Shown piece after piece: positions 20,718 through 31,800 of a stretch of DNA of 64,000 bases. The stretch lies in the NCBI GenBank assembly GCA_009801085.1, contig VNWV01000001.1:7688001-7752000 (forward strand). The letters are read 5' to 3'. This DNA comes from Lasiodiplodia sp. COLG20 (Eukaryota; Ascomycota; Dothideomycetes; Botryosphaeriales; Botryosphaeriaceae). The position numbers and the translations under genes are program-made. The notes beneath the pieces are model-generated. The model had not been told where the DNA came from and searched no databases. It saw nothing but the letters and a program-made list of their open reading frames with translations. Each line of letters begins with the position of its first letter. The first letter of the stretch is position 1.

Positions 20718-21141
20718 GGGAAATCTCGCGACTGAAAGTGAAGACATTTACTCACAAGTGCCATGAAGTGATAACAAGCGCAAAGAATCGTTCTCGTACG
20801 CCACCGTCGCTAAACTTTATTGCACTCCATTTACGTGGACAGTTGAACTCAATGTCTGGATGTATCTGTATGGTTGTTGAATTCACATCAAGGCCCGGAT
20901 ATCTGCTTCTACTACCAGCGCAAGATCGAGGTGATTCGGATGTGGTTTCAAAGGCTGGCTCGAACAGGCAGGAAGTGATGACTTCATTCGTGCTGGGTCG
21001 AGAAAGGCAAGGAAGGTGCAAGAAGCACTCAAGTCACATGCAGAGATTTCATTCACAGGCCCGGACCAGCTACTTGTAACTCTTCCTTTCCTCCCCCGCC
21101 ACCGTCCAACTCACACCAGACACTGCCAAACCCACGCGAAA

Positions 21142-22110
21142 ATGGGCGACGACGGCACCCTCCAGCTAGCGCACCAGCTGAGCCTGTCGGCAAAGGATGG
21201 TAACCCAGAGAATGGCATCAAGCAACAACAACATGTCTTCAAGTTCACCGGCGGCGCCTTGCCTTGGCAGATGGCTCCGTTCAAGGACAAGGTCACTCCG
21301 AATGGCCCGTCTGCGCCCGACAACAAGACCGCCAAGGGCACCGCTTCCAAGGCCGACAACGACACTGAGTCTGCGAAGCCCAGAGTTCTCTTTCTGCGCC
21401 TACATGGACCAGAGGGCAAGGACGACTACTTCTTCCAACGCACCACTCGCCGGCTGGTAGGATTCCTTCAGAGCTGTGCCCAAGTCGATAACGCCTTCAC
21501 TGCGGGTGAGACGCTGGAGTACCTCAACAACTACAAGCCTCAGGCCATCATTGTCGCTGATGCCGCCCTCACGATTCGCGACACGGATGACAAGCGCTAC
21601 ATTCCGGCATGTGGCATCATCATGGACAAGATCAAGCAGTTCATCACCGACGGCGGCAACGTCGTTTTCGCGTGCAACTTCAGTGATGCTGCTTTCGTCG
21701 ACTTCCTCCCCTTCTTCAGCACCCACTTCGACCGGCCCTGGATCTGGCAGGCGTACAAGCGTTGCGTCGTCGAGTACCATGCGGCTGTCGTCGAGCACTT
21801 CCCGCCCAACAACTTTCTCAAGACCAAGTACAACACCAAGAACCACTTCCTCGGACGCGTCGATGCCACCGAGGCGCTGTACAAGGATCCGCAGGATGAG
21901 GGTCTCACTGCTGTGGCATGGGCCAAGTTCGGCGAGGGTCACTTTGGATGGGTTGGCGATCAGAACAAGGAGCTCGCCAACGACGAGTGCGTCTTCGCCA
22001 TGTGTGGCTTCTCGCACTTGCACCCCGAGCTGGACCTCTGGTACCCGGATACCAGCATCTCCCTCACCTCGCGCCCCGACGGCAGGGGCTTCCAGGTCAG
22101 CAACCGTTAG
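21142..22110 (+). CDS. Conserved protein of unknown function
   Basis: An intronless 322-aa ORF. The ATG at 21142 has a good context (CGAAAATGG); the frame is open upstream but starts there only at a non-ATG codon. Residues 1 to ~75 are polar and likely disordered. The rest looks like a compact alpha/beta domain: VLFLRLHGPEG, then KPQAIIVADAAL, then ITDGGNVVFACNFS, an alternation of hydrophobic strands and Gly turns reminiscent of class I glutamine-amidotransferase-like or ThuA-like folds. The C-terminal half has conserved-looking aromatic patches (RPWIWQAYKR, GEGHFGWVGD). I see no catalytic triad that I would trust. Composition and codon use match the neighbouring genes. Function unknown. Confidence 0.78.
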   Translation: MGDDGTLQLAHQLSLSAKDGNPENGIKQQQHVFKFTGGALPWQMAPFKDKVTPNGPSAPDNKTAKGTASKADNDTESAKPRVLFLRLHGPEGKDDYFFQRTTRRLVGFLQSCAQVDNAFTAGETLEYLNNYKPQAIIVADAALTIRDTDDKRYIPACGIIMDKIKQFITDGGNVVFACNFSDAAFVDFLPFFSTHFDRPWIWQAYKRCVVEYHAAVVEHFPPNNFLKTKYNTKNHFLGRVDATEALYKDPQDEGLTAVAWAKFGEGHFGWVGDQNKELANDECVFAMCGFSHLHPELDLWYPDTSISLTSRPDGRGFQVSNR

Positions 22111-22517
22111 AAGAGAAATGGCGAGACATCAGGTTTGAGGGTATTTGCAAGGGCTTTCCGGGTTTCAGGTTCATAAAATGGCGACTAGATAGTTAGCCTG
22201 GTGCGATCTCATAAAAAGAGCTGAGCCATTTCTTCATTTCAGGATGTTGTTGCAATTGTGCTGTACATGGAACGTGGTTGACATTTGTTCGGTCGAAGAG
22301 GGCCCGAGAGCCGCAAGGGTCGCGGAGCTGGGACAACGATAAACCGACTGAGCACCACTGACTCGTGACGATGGCGTCACAGTGTGTCAGCTCTGTGCGC
22401 GGGCCAGCAGCGGAAGCCGGCAGCTTGCGAAGCTGCACGAGAGGGAGGCTGCAGTCTCCTTACCAGCCCTGTCGGCCTCGAATCCCAGCCAAGGTCATGC
22501 TCTGGTGAAAATTCAGC
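22111..22517. other. Intergenic: promoter of the PhoD-like gene
   Basis: 407 bp between two plus-strand genes; no gene is seen. Confidence 0.5.
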
Positions 22518-24560
22518 ATGGCCTCGACCTCGGACAAAATCACCACCGCAACCTCGATCCTCCTGCGTCTCTCTATCTACGTGTTTCTGCGATGGGTGAG
22601 CTCCGTCGAATCGCATACCCCGCAATCATGCTGACCCTCGAGTCCGAGTAGATCCCCACGAGCGTCTGTACAATCCAATGCCGCCCCCAGCTCGCCCCAG
22701 CTAACGACGCTTCCTCCAGATCGTACCCCCGCTTGCGACCGCTCTCACTGCCGTCTACGTCCCCTCGTTCCTCGCGAGCTTCTGGTCCACCTCGCCCTAC
22801 CAGGTTGTGTCTGATGAGATCGACATAATAACCAAGGAGACGGTTGCCCAAGGAGATGATACTCCAGACGTTGCCGGAAGCCCGCAGGCCGGGGTCGTCG
22901 AGGAATTGGATGTCGAGGAGACTGTCACTGTCGAGGAGAAGGATCCTCGCATCTTGCAGACTCTCCTGACCGGCCGCCCGAGCCCCTCGTCTGCCCTTTG
23001 GAGCTGGGTCACCTTTGCCATCAACGTCGTCATGATGGGCATGATGCTGGATCTGATCTACCGCGCCCCGGTACTCTACCCCCAGTATGATCTTTCCTTT
23101 GCACGCGTTGGCTACGTGTCGGACAAGTCAGCGAAGCTCCTGGTGCGTGAGCCGAGCCTGGCCAAACTGCCCATCTTTGTATCCTACCGCTTTGCCGACC
23201 CGCCATTGAGCCTGGACTCTGGCCACCGCCCACATGATACCGCATGGAAACATGCCTCGACCATCGAGTGGCTGTCCGAGGAGACGGACTACACGGCGGC
23301 CGTGGAGATCGCGCAGCTCAGGCCGGATACCAAGTACCAGTGGGCCGTGTCGAACAACCACACGGGCTATTTCGTGACGGCTCCACCGGCTGGCAAGATC
23401 TCGGCCAGGGAAGCCAACCACGGCAAATACACCTTCCTCCACTCCAGCTGCATCAAGCCGCGCGTGCCCTACAACCCGTTCCAGCACCCGCTCTCGATCC
23501 CGGGCTTCGAGCACCTGGCCAAGTGGATCGACGCGCTGAGCGCCCACTTCATGCTCTTCCTGGGCGACTTCATCTACATCGACGTGCCCATCCGCCACGG
23601 CGCCGCCCAAGAGGACTACCGCCGCGAGTACCGCCAGGTCTACTCGGCCCCCGAGTGGCCGTCGGTGTCGGCCAAGCTGCCGTGGATCCACGTGCTCGAC
23701 GACCACGAGATCGAGAACGACTGGGACCGCAACGTGACGGGCGTCTTCCAGGCCGCCTACGAGCCGTGGCGCCACTACCAGGTCTCCGTCAACCCGCCGC
23801 CTGTGCGCTCAGCCGATGACACCTACTTCGCCTTCACCCAGGGCCCGGCCAGCTTTTTTCTCATGGACACGCGTCGCTACCGCGACCCGGAGCGCGCCAA
23901 GGACCCGTGGGACCCGACCAAGAGCATGCTGGGCCAGCATCAGCTCGACGACCTGCTCGCGTGGATCAGGGAGCCTCCCGCCAAGCCCGGCATGCGCTGG
24001 AAGGTCATCGTCTCGAGCATCCCATTCACCAAGAACTGGCGCCACGGCCCTTCCAAGCTCGACACCTGGGGCGGCTACCTCGCCGAGCGCCAGCGCCTGC
24101 TCGAGGCCATGTGGGACGTCGGCGCCGAGGGAGGTGTCGGCTTCGTCGTGCTCAGCGGTGACAGGCACGAGTTCGCCGCTACGGCCTTCCCGCCGCCTGA
24201 GGATGGCAGGTGGCCTCAGACCGCGACGGTGCATGAGTTTAGTACTAGCCCCTTGAGCATGTTTTATTTGCCCGTCAGGACGTATGAGGATGTTGGGGAT
24301 GGGGAGGATGTTTGTTTGAAGTGAGTTCACACCAAAGAAATTCGTGAAGACAGTCATGTTCGCTGACACGTGCTTGACGCAGATATATCCCGGACGGCAA
24401 CTCGAAGTTCGGCGCCATCGAGATCACCAGCCCGAAGACGAGCGAGCAGAGCATGCTGCAGTACAGGCTGTTCGTCGACGGCGACGAGACGTGGAGTTAC
24501 ACGGTTACGACGCCGCCCAAGGCGGGTGGGAAGAAGAGTCAGGATTCGCTTTGGGGGTGA
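22518..24560 (+). CDS. PhoD-like metallophosphatase, membrane anchored
   Basis: Exons 22518..22595, 22720..24320 and 24383..24560 give 618 aa; the introns are 124 and 62 bp. Exon 1 plus the start of exon 2 encodes a hydrophobic region (LRLSIYVFLRW, then VPPLATALTAVYVPSFLASF). A second membrane segment (SWVTFAINVVMMGMMLDLIY) lies near residue 120, so the enzyme is membrane bound with its catalytic domain outside the cytosol or in the lumen. The PhoD-like domain carries GDFIYID, DDHEIENDWD and GDRHEF, which provide the metal and phosphate ligands. The family hydrolyses phosphomono- and diesters. The short last exon supplies the final beta strands (YIPDGNSKFGAIEI). N-glycosylation sequons support passage through the ER. 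The exact substrate is unknown. Confidence 0.9.
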
Positions 24561-25378
24561 TGATGATGAGTTTGTCGAGTGAAGGTTGTTGGACGCTTGG
24601 TGGTGCCTTTCGGAGCTGTTGGTGGTCTCTGCCATTTAGTTTGGACTGATGGCTGTTTGAATTGCAGCTGCGGCTGTTGGGGGGCCGAAGGTGAAGGATC
24701 CTATCTACTTTGGAGTAGGGGTAGGGTACTAATGGGAAATTGGGATCCGAGAATAGGTCTACACATTTACGAAATTAAATGATAAGAATAATCCTCTACA
24801 TTAAGAAATAGTATGATAAGTAGAAATTACCTCTCTACTCTTAGCAAAAAAGAATCGGTGCTCGGACATTAGGTAGCACACCAAAAAAGAAAGCTTCCAG
24901 AGACCGAGTACTGAGATGATTTACTTACGTGGGTTAACAAGACCCGTCAGTGGACGGAGCCCAAGAGGAGGAAAGAGGGATATCTGTGCAATTTTATCTG
25001 GGAGTAAAGAACCCGAGGTCCCCGGCATCTCCCGTTAGGAAGTGCGTGCGGGCTGCCGACTGGGTCAGCATTGTAGACAGTTTATATGTAATAGGCGGCT
25101 TCTGGGAGAATGCTCGGTCAGGTGACGTAGGGTCTTCTCGAAGTGGTTGTCGGTTGGGGTTTGGATCTGTTCACTGAAAATCAGCGCTGGGTCTTGCAGG
25201 AATCGAACAGAGGACTAGGTCTCTGGAAGCTTCATAAGAGGCCAGCTAAGCCACTTGACTTGGATAGGAAATGAAGATGCTTGTTGGGTATAGATTCCTG
25301 TGTGTGCCATTGCTCCCCCGCGCGGTAGCCGTCTAATCGTGCATGCCTGTCTATGCCAAACTCCTCTCCATCCTCTGT
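24561..25378. other. AT-rich convergent intergenic region
   Basis: 818 bp between the convergent PhoD-like (+) and METTL25-type (-) genes. It contains an inverted-repeat pair with tRNA-like character, listed separately, and no protein gene. Confidence 0.5.
24891..25233. repeat. Inverted repeat pair with a tRNA-like arm
   Basis: Near 24891 the plus strand reads AAGCTTCCAGAGACCGAGTACT. The same sequence with small changes (AAGCTTCCAGAGACCTAGT) is found in reverse orientation at about 25213-25233. The minus strand of the right arm also shows an A-box-like stretch (TGGCTTAGCTGG) and a B-box-like stretch (GTTCGATTCC). The left arm is more diverged but shares a later CAAGACCC. The acceptor and T stems do not pair, so these are at best tRNA relics. 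Confidence 0.4.
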
Positions 25379-27457
25379 CTACTTCTTCAAGCCTACAACA
25401 ACCAAGTTCCTCGGACTCAACGCATAGTCAAACACGGGCTCCACCCACGCCCTCTCAATCTCTGGTTGCTCCTTCAACCACAACCACCTATCCACCACAA
25501 TCATGGCCTCAATCACACCGGCCGCGAAGGCCATCAAGCTCCACACGACGGCCAGCTCCTTCTTCCGCGCGCGGTACTCAACCTCATAGCGAGCAATCTC
25601 TTCATCAGTGATGCCCTTCATCTTCTCGCGCACCTGCTCGGCGCGGTCGGGCTGGTCGGGGTTGCCCTCTATCTTCGCCAGGGCGCCGCGCACGTAGGCG
25701 ACGAAGTCCTTGTAGCAGCTCTTCTTCAGCGAGCCGATGACGATGGGCTCGCCGCCGCTGCTGCAGCCGGCGGGGCTGACGGAGCCGCTGACGGTGCGGC
25801 CGTTCTCGATGAGCCTGTTATTGCTGTTGCTCGGCGGCGGCTCGACGACGCCGCGGTCGAGGAAGACGCGCTGCAGCAGGGCGCGGAAGAAGTGGCGGGT
25901 GAAGAAGGCCTCGCTGTCGACGGGCCCCCAGTTCTGCGGCGCCTGCACGGCCATCATGCGCGCCGTGATGTTGAGGCGCACGCCCACGTCGTCGGTGCCC
26001 GGCACGGGGTAGGTGGCGTAGCGGTCGGACATGGGGAAGCCGTGCGGGTCGAAGGCGTTGGCCGTGGCCTCGAGGCGCGGGTGGTTGGGCCGCAGCTGCG
26101 GCAGCTTGTACGAGGGCGGGCCCAGGCGCTCCGTCATCAGGTTGTAGCAGCAGCCGATCATGGCCACGGCCTTGACGGCCGGGTTGAGCGACAGCGAGCG
26201 CAGCCCGTGGTGCACCAGGTTGCCGCACGAGTGCAGCGAGATGACCATGAGGTTCGGGTCCTGCGCCCGCGTGCTCGCCGTCACGGCCGGCGTCGTCGTG
26301 ACGAAGGGCTGGTTGACGTCTTCTTTGGCCTCGGTGCTCTGCTCTTCGACCTTGGACGGATCCACGATCTCCTGGATTACGTGCGCGAGGTTGCCGTCCT
26401 CGAGTCGGTGCTCGACGTACTGGATGCTGCCGTTGCCCTCCTCCAGCAGGTGAAGCTTGGCCTTCTTCGATCCCTTCGGTATGCCGTTGAACGTTTCCTT
26501 TTCGACTTCCTGCACAAAGTCTGCAGTTCCCTCTGGCGCGAACCCCGCGAAAGCGTCTTCTTGCCCCTGATCTTTCTCTTCAACAGCTGCCGTCGTCTCC
26601 TCGTCGACCTGCTCCGGTGTCTCAGCGGCATTCGTCTCCTCTGGCGCATCTTCGCAGTCTTCGCATTCCTCCTCCTGCTTCTTCCCCCGTCCCTTCTTGA
26701 GCGGACCCTCCTTCTCTTTCCTCCATTCCTTCTTATTCCTCAACACCACCTTCTTCGGCGCCAACCCCGCCAACACATCGATCCCCTTCGCGCCCTCGAT
26801 GTTATTCTTCCGGCTCTCGATCCCAATGATGTTCTTCCCATACGGCTCACTCGCCAACGCCCTACCCAAATAATTCTGCCCGGAGCCAAAATCCGCAATG
26901 TGCGAGATGGCCGCCCCGTCGCCCCTCTCCCGCCGGATGTCCTCCGTCAACCGATCCACGAACGCGGCGAAGTGCTGCACCTCGTGCTGCTTCTTGACGT
27001 TCATGCCGAGGGCGATGTGCCGCGGCAAGCCCGTCACCTTGCCCCCCTTGCCCCTCACACCCTTCGTCTCAGCCGCGGGCGCCCACTCGCGCCTCAGCAG
27101 CAGCCCGCGCACCTCCCTGACGAACGCCAGCAGCGACGCGGGCGGCCTCTCTCCCCACGCCGGATCCCCCGTGGCACTCTCGTCATCGTCGTCAAAAACT
27201 CCCAAATCCATCCGCATCAACAGGTCCAGCACCCCCATGACGTCGACGTCGTCACGCGCGAACCACGCCCGCCACTCGGCCGGCAGCACCAGCCCGTACA
27301 GGTCCGGCTCGCGCGTGAAGAAGTCGAGGATGTGCACCCCGCCGCACAGCGTGCGCAGCGCCGTCGACGTCGTGCCGAACCGCAGCAGCGCTTCGACGTA
27401 GCCCTCGGCGTCGCCCGCGAAGTTTGGGGGGAGTGGGAGCGGTTCGGAGGGGCCCAT
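25379..27457 (-). CDS. METTL25-type methyltransferase-domain protein
   Basis: An intronless 692-aa ORF from the ATG at 27457, preceded on its own strand by an A-rich leader. Features typical of the METTL25/RRNAD1 group: an N-terminal region with DFFTREPDLYGLVLPAEWRAWF, a GMNVKKQHEV element, then SAM-binding motif I (HIADFGSGQNYLGRALA, about residues 187-203). The second half of the fold follows after a ~150-residue acidic insertion: LMVISLHSCGNLVHHGLRSL and AMIGCCYNLMTER. The C-terminus has a hydrophobic helix (VVWSLMAFAAGVIEAMIVVDRW), which is usual for the group and need not be a membrane anchor. The acceptor of the methyl group is not known; RNA or protein is plausible. Length and motif order are normal apart from the acidic insertion. 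Confidence 0.82.
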   Translation of the reverse strand: MGPSEPLPLPPNFAGDAEGYVEALLRFGTTSTALRTLCGGVHILDFFTREPDLYGLVLPAEWRAWFARDDVDVMGVLDLLMRMDLGVFDDDDESATGDPAWGERPPASLLAFVREVRGLLLRREWAPAAETKGVRGKGGKVTGLPRHIALGMNVKKQHEVQHFAAFVDRLTEDIRRERGDGAAISHIADFGSGQNYLGRALASEPYGKNIIGIESRKNNIEGAKGIDVLAGLAPKKVVLRNKKEWRKEKEGPLKKGRGKKQEEECEDCEDAPEETNAAETPEQVDEETTAAVEEKDQGQEDAFAGFAPEGTADFVQEVEKETFNGIPKGSKKAKLHLLEEGNGSIQYVEHRLEDGNLAHVIQEIVDPSKVEEQSTEAKEDVNQPFVTTTPAVTASTRAQDPNLMVISLHSCGNLVHHGLRSLSLNPAVKAVAMIGCCYNLMTERLGPPSYKLPQLRPNHPRLEATANAFDPHGFPMSDRYATYPVPGTDDVGVRLNITARMMAVQAPQNWGPVDSEAFFTRHFFRALLQRVFLDRGVVEPPPSNSNNRLIENGRTVSGSVSPAGCSSGGEPIVIGSLKKSCYKDFVAYVRGALAKIEGNPDQPDRAEQVREKMKGITDEEIARYEVEYRARKKELAVVWSLMAFAAGVIEAMIVVDRWLWLKEQPEIERAWVEPVFDYALSPRNLVVVGLKK

Positions 27458-28865
27458 GTTTTTTTTTTTTGTCTTTCTTTCTTTTTTTTTTTCGGGTTGA
27501 TAGACGTAGAGTGTATATGTATATGTGATCTGGTGGGAGTTCTTTTCTTTTTTCCTCTTCTTTTTTTATACCGGAGGATTTGCGTTCACTTTTTTATTTT
27601 TTGACCAAAACGAAAAATTTTCTTTCCAAATCGGCCACGCAACGAGCACCGCGTGCCTGGTGGGGGGAGAAGGTCCAAGAATCTCAGAAGCTTGCAGCAA
27701 ACTCGTTCCTGTTGCTGGACCAAGGGGGTTGTGGAAATGCGAACTTTTTTGGGTTGTGGGGACGGAAAGGCTCTGGGTCATCGACTGGGGTGCTGTGAAG
27801 TCGTCCAGTCACGTGATGTTGACTCTAAAAATTGCCAGCCTGCAGGTAAAACGGTGTATATTAAGATGAATTTCATGGCCGCGGTATGATATATAAAACC
27901 ATTAATGATAGGCGGTACATTCATGAGGTCTCGTGGGTCTTCCAAGGCCTTCAAGCCCTCACTGTTGGCGCTGATAATCATGTTTGACAAAAAACCAGTA
28001 CACTGCTTACAAAAAGTTCTCACCTTGTGTAGCCGGCGGCATCAAACTTGTCGGCTCAGCCATGAGTGCTCAAAAGCAACAAGCCTCCAAGAACGCCGCT
28101 TGTAGCGAAGGAGCTCGTTCACAAAATGACACCAAAGGAGCACACACTATTCAAGATGAACTACTATTGCAAACTACGTACTGTACGGAATAGGTATATA
28201 GCTGTTAAAAATCGATAAAGAGCTGCTTTGCTGGTCGGAGAATTCCCATGCGACCACGCAAAGAATGTAGAAAAGACCTCAGGGAAGTGTTCCACTCCCT
28301 GTCTCTGTCATCCTAACCAAGAAGACTCGTAACACTGCATAAAAATTTGCAAAGACGCTGCGCGCCATGTGACTTTGCTTTGCTTGCTGGGGGTTGAAAA
28401 GAAACCCAGCTCTTTCAACACTCTTCTGGACGAGCATTAGCAATGTATGGCCCCAAACACGCGCAGCCCCAATCGCTATCCGGCGAGTTTCATCATCGAC
28501 CGGTTCCCCCTTTTGCCTTGGGGGACGAAAGATAAATAAAGCCTTTTCCCCAAAAGGATTCGTCATCATCATCACCTTGATTTTCCTATCCCGTTTTACC
28601 CAGAAAACGTAATGCGTCTAAAGCGAACATATACAAGCGGCTCTGCTACTAGGGGTTGAGTGCGGTCTGTTGCTGTGTGAGGAGTGTGTGGTGGGTGTTG
28701 ATGAGATGGTGCGAATATGGAGAAGAGGTCGAATGTAAGGTTGTTGTTGTTGGGTGGTTGGTATATGTGCGAATAAATGGTGTATGCCAAAGATGGAAAA
28801 CATGCGATCCGTCGCTATGCGTGGGAGAGAAGCATCATGCTGCAGGGGGGCCGGAATCGAGGAAC
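27458..28865. other. Intergenic region with poly-T tracts
   Basis: 1.4 kb between two minus-strand genes. Immediately upstream of the METTL25-type ATG are long T tracts on the plus strand (about 27459-27492), which become an A-rich leader in the transcript. No gene is supported in the rest. Confidence 0.5.
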
Positions 28866-31800
28866 CTATGGGATCCTCTCCATCTCGTCGCGAGCTCGGA
28901 GGTACTTGGTAGCCAACTGATCGCCGCCGCGCTTCGACATCTCCATCCAGTGCTGCGCAACGCACATGGTGATGGGGTCGCTACGAGCAGGATCTTCCCG
29001 CTTGCGATCACGCTGAAGCAGCTCCGCCTTGAACACCTCGGTAGGCTTGGTCAAAGGCAGCGTCGTGCGTGGCAGCAGGTCGGGATGCGTCAGGTAGAAG
29101 ATGGCGAGTTCGCGTTCAGCCACCGCATCGCCCTCCTTGGCAGTGATGATGAGCATGCGCGCTGCATCCTCCATGGTGAACTTGTTCAGCGGGTCGTCCG
29201 GAGCCGGAGCGACCGCGGCGTTCGTGATGCCAGCCTTCTCCGAGGCGCCGCTGCTGCTGTTGGCAGCGTGCTGCAGAGCCGCAGATCGATTCTGCGTGTT
29301 CAGCGCCACAATGTCGTCCGCGATCTCCACCATGATACGGCAGATGTCTTGCTTGAGACCAAGCGCGGCGAGCCCAGCGTCCCAGAACGCCTTGCCGCGC
29401 GCAGTCTTGTCGAGCATCTGTGCAGGCACAAAGGATGCGATGTACTGCAAGTCGCGGAAGAGCGTCTTGGGGCGGATGTTGGCGTCACGGAACAACCCGG
29501 TGAGCACATCGACTATCATGTCGGTGCTGGGTGGTCCAGTTGGTGAACGAGCACCGTTGCGGAAAGATGGCGCAGCCGAAGCCTCTTGGCCGCTCATCAT
29601 GGAGTGCGAGCGTCTACCTTCGCAATTGGCAATGGCTTCTTCCAAGTTCTGAGCCTGAACGTGATTAGCGGTAGCCTCGCGAGAGCTGAACTCAGGCACA
29701 GATCCCAGAGTCGGGGACTGCGGCACGGTGGGCAGCGTCTCTCTGCGGCTGTAGTGCCGGCCGGTGCGGCTGCTGAGCGAGGCGATGATCAACAACTCAA
29801 GCTCATACAGCGCATGAAGCTTCGAGAAAGGGTTAGGGTGAGTGGCGAACTTGTGCAAAAGGCGACGGAAAGCAGAGTTGAAGGGAAACTCGAGAAGGCC
29901 GGCCTTCTTGGCGGAGATGCCTGCCGAACGGGCAGTGGCATCAGTACCTGAGCTGGAGTGCTCGGTAGAGGACTGGTTTTCTGAGCCGGGACCACCACGC
30001 TGCTCCTTCGCTGCGCTTCGGAGGTTCCTCATGCTCTTCTTACGGGCAGCGCGCTTGCGACGCTTCTCTTCTTCCTCCTTGCGGACGAGGCACTCCTCGC
30101 CAAGTTCACCAGAGAACCATGAATCTGTCTCACTACCGTTGCTGAAAACAATGGTCCCCAGATCGCTGAGGATTAAGCCTGTCAAAGTCTGTTTCAGGTC
30201 CAGCAGGAACCGACGCTTGTCCTCGTTCACGGTCGCCGACTGCTTCAGCATGACCGTGCCACGGGAAGAACCTGGACGAATGCTGGTAGCGCTCGTGGGC
30301 GACGTCGCAGTCTGAGTCTGGAAAGGCGACCAAAACGTATTGGAGGAATCAATGGACAGGACCGGGCTGGAGCCGCCGAAGTAGTCCTGAGAGTCCATAA
30401 GATCGAGGGGTCTCGATCCGCTCCACTTACCGGAATCAAAGCTCTGTTGAGAGCCGTTGCGATGCACAGAGCGCAGGCTGCTGTTGCTCGCACGTTGCGC
30501 AAAGTCGAGGCTGCGTAGACTCGACTTGCCTGGGTGCGACTCATACTCTTCATCACCGGCAATGCTCAGAGTGCCGACGCCAGTCAGGTACAAATCACCT
30601 TTCTGGCGACCAGTGTCTAGAACCTCCTTGTCCCGACGGTACAGCTCGCTGGACCAAAGGACAGGTCCATCGAGAATGCCATCACCGACGAGCTTGTTGA
30701 CGCACTTGTCGATCTCCAGACAGAAGCGATGTATCCGCTCCTCACCTTTGCAGAACGAACTCTCAATTGCATACTGCTTGAGCCAACGCAGCGTCATGTC
30801 TGACTGTTCGTCAGCCAGCTTATTGGGCCCACCATGGTCAGACGGGGCGGCCATTAGGTCGAGAACCTGCGCTTCCGTCTTCAAGAGGAAATTGTTGGCG
30901 ACCTTGGAGGGATTGCGTGGGCGGTGGGTCTGGATTGGCTTGCCATCTAGGGTCTTGGTCGGCTGACCCATGATCTTCAATGCCAGCGCAACATTCTTGG
31001 CTTCCTCGTAGCCAGCTGAATTGCGCACATCAGTGATGTACCACATCTTGTCTCTCAGGGACTTCATGCCATTCATCATGTCCTCGATGGCCTCATCATG
31101 CCTTTCCTGGGACTGCTTGAGCCACACAAACCAGGCCTCGAACTCCTCAATGGCACTACTTGACTTGGCGACCGACTCCCGTGGGCCTCGGCCAAAGTAA
31201 TTCAGCAGTGCAGCGTACCCATGGCGTGTAAGAGACGCAGATTGGATCTTCCGCAACTGCTGAAGTGTCTTGAAGTAAAGATGCGCGTTGACGAAATCCG
31301 AGCGGGCTTGACATTGGTTCATGGCAGCCTCGAGCATCGTGACGAGGACCGAAGGTTTCTCGCTCATGGGATCTTTCAGATCTGCGTTCGAGTTGTTGCG
31401 ACCGTGAGATAGCCTCATCCTTGATGGAGGAGTCCCTCTCTGGTTGGCAAACATGGTCGACAGCTGGCTTTGACTGGTGCTGTGATACGGGTTCTTGTCA
31501 CCAAGGGGCGCTGACGATGCTCTGTTGGGGCCAGACGGCCGTGCCTCACGGCGAAGAGCGGACGCCCGATTGCTGAATCCCTTGGACTCGCTCTCAGGAG
31601 CGAGCTCCTTCGGGATCTCGTACTCTTCGACCAGCTTGATGATGGCCATCTTGATTGCATGGTAATCGTTCTCCAGCTCCATCCTGTCGCCGAGGCCTTC
31701 GTCCTCGCTTTCGCTCTCGGTAGAATCCTCGTCAGGCTCGTCGTCAGTCTCGGTGTCTTTGCGCATGCGAGTCCTGAGCTCCTTGCCGTCCGAGGAAACG

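Noticed and set aside
25343..27604. 753-codon open frame on the plus strand opposite the METTL25-type gene
   Set aside because: It is an almost exact antisense shadow. Its product is rich in Arg, Leu, His and Val without domains, while the minus strand encodes clear methyltransferase motifs.
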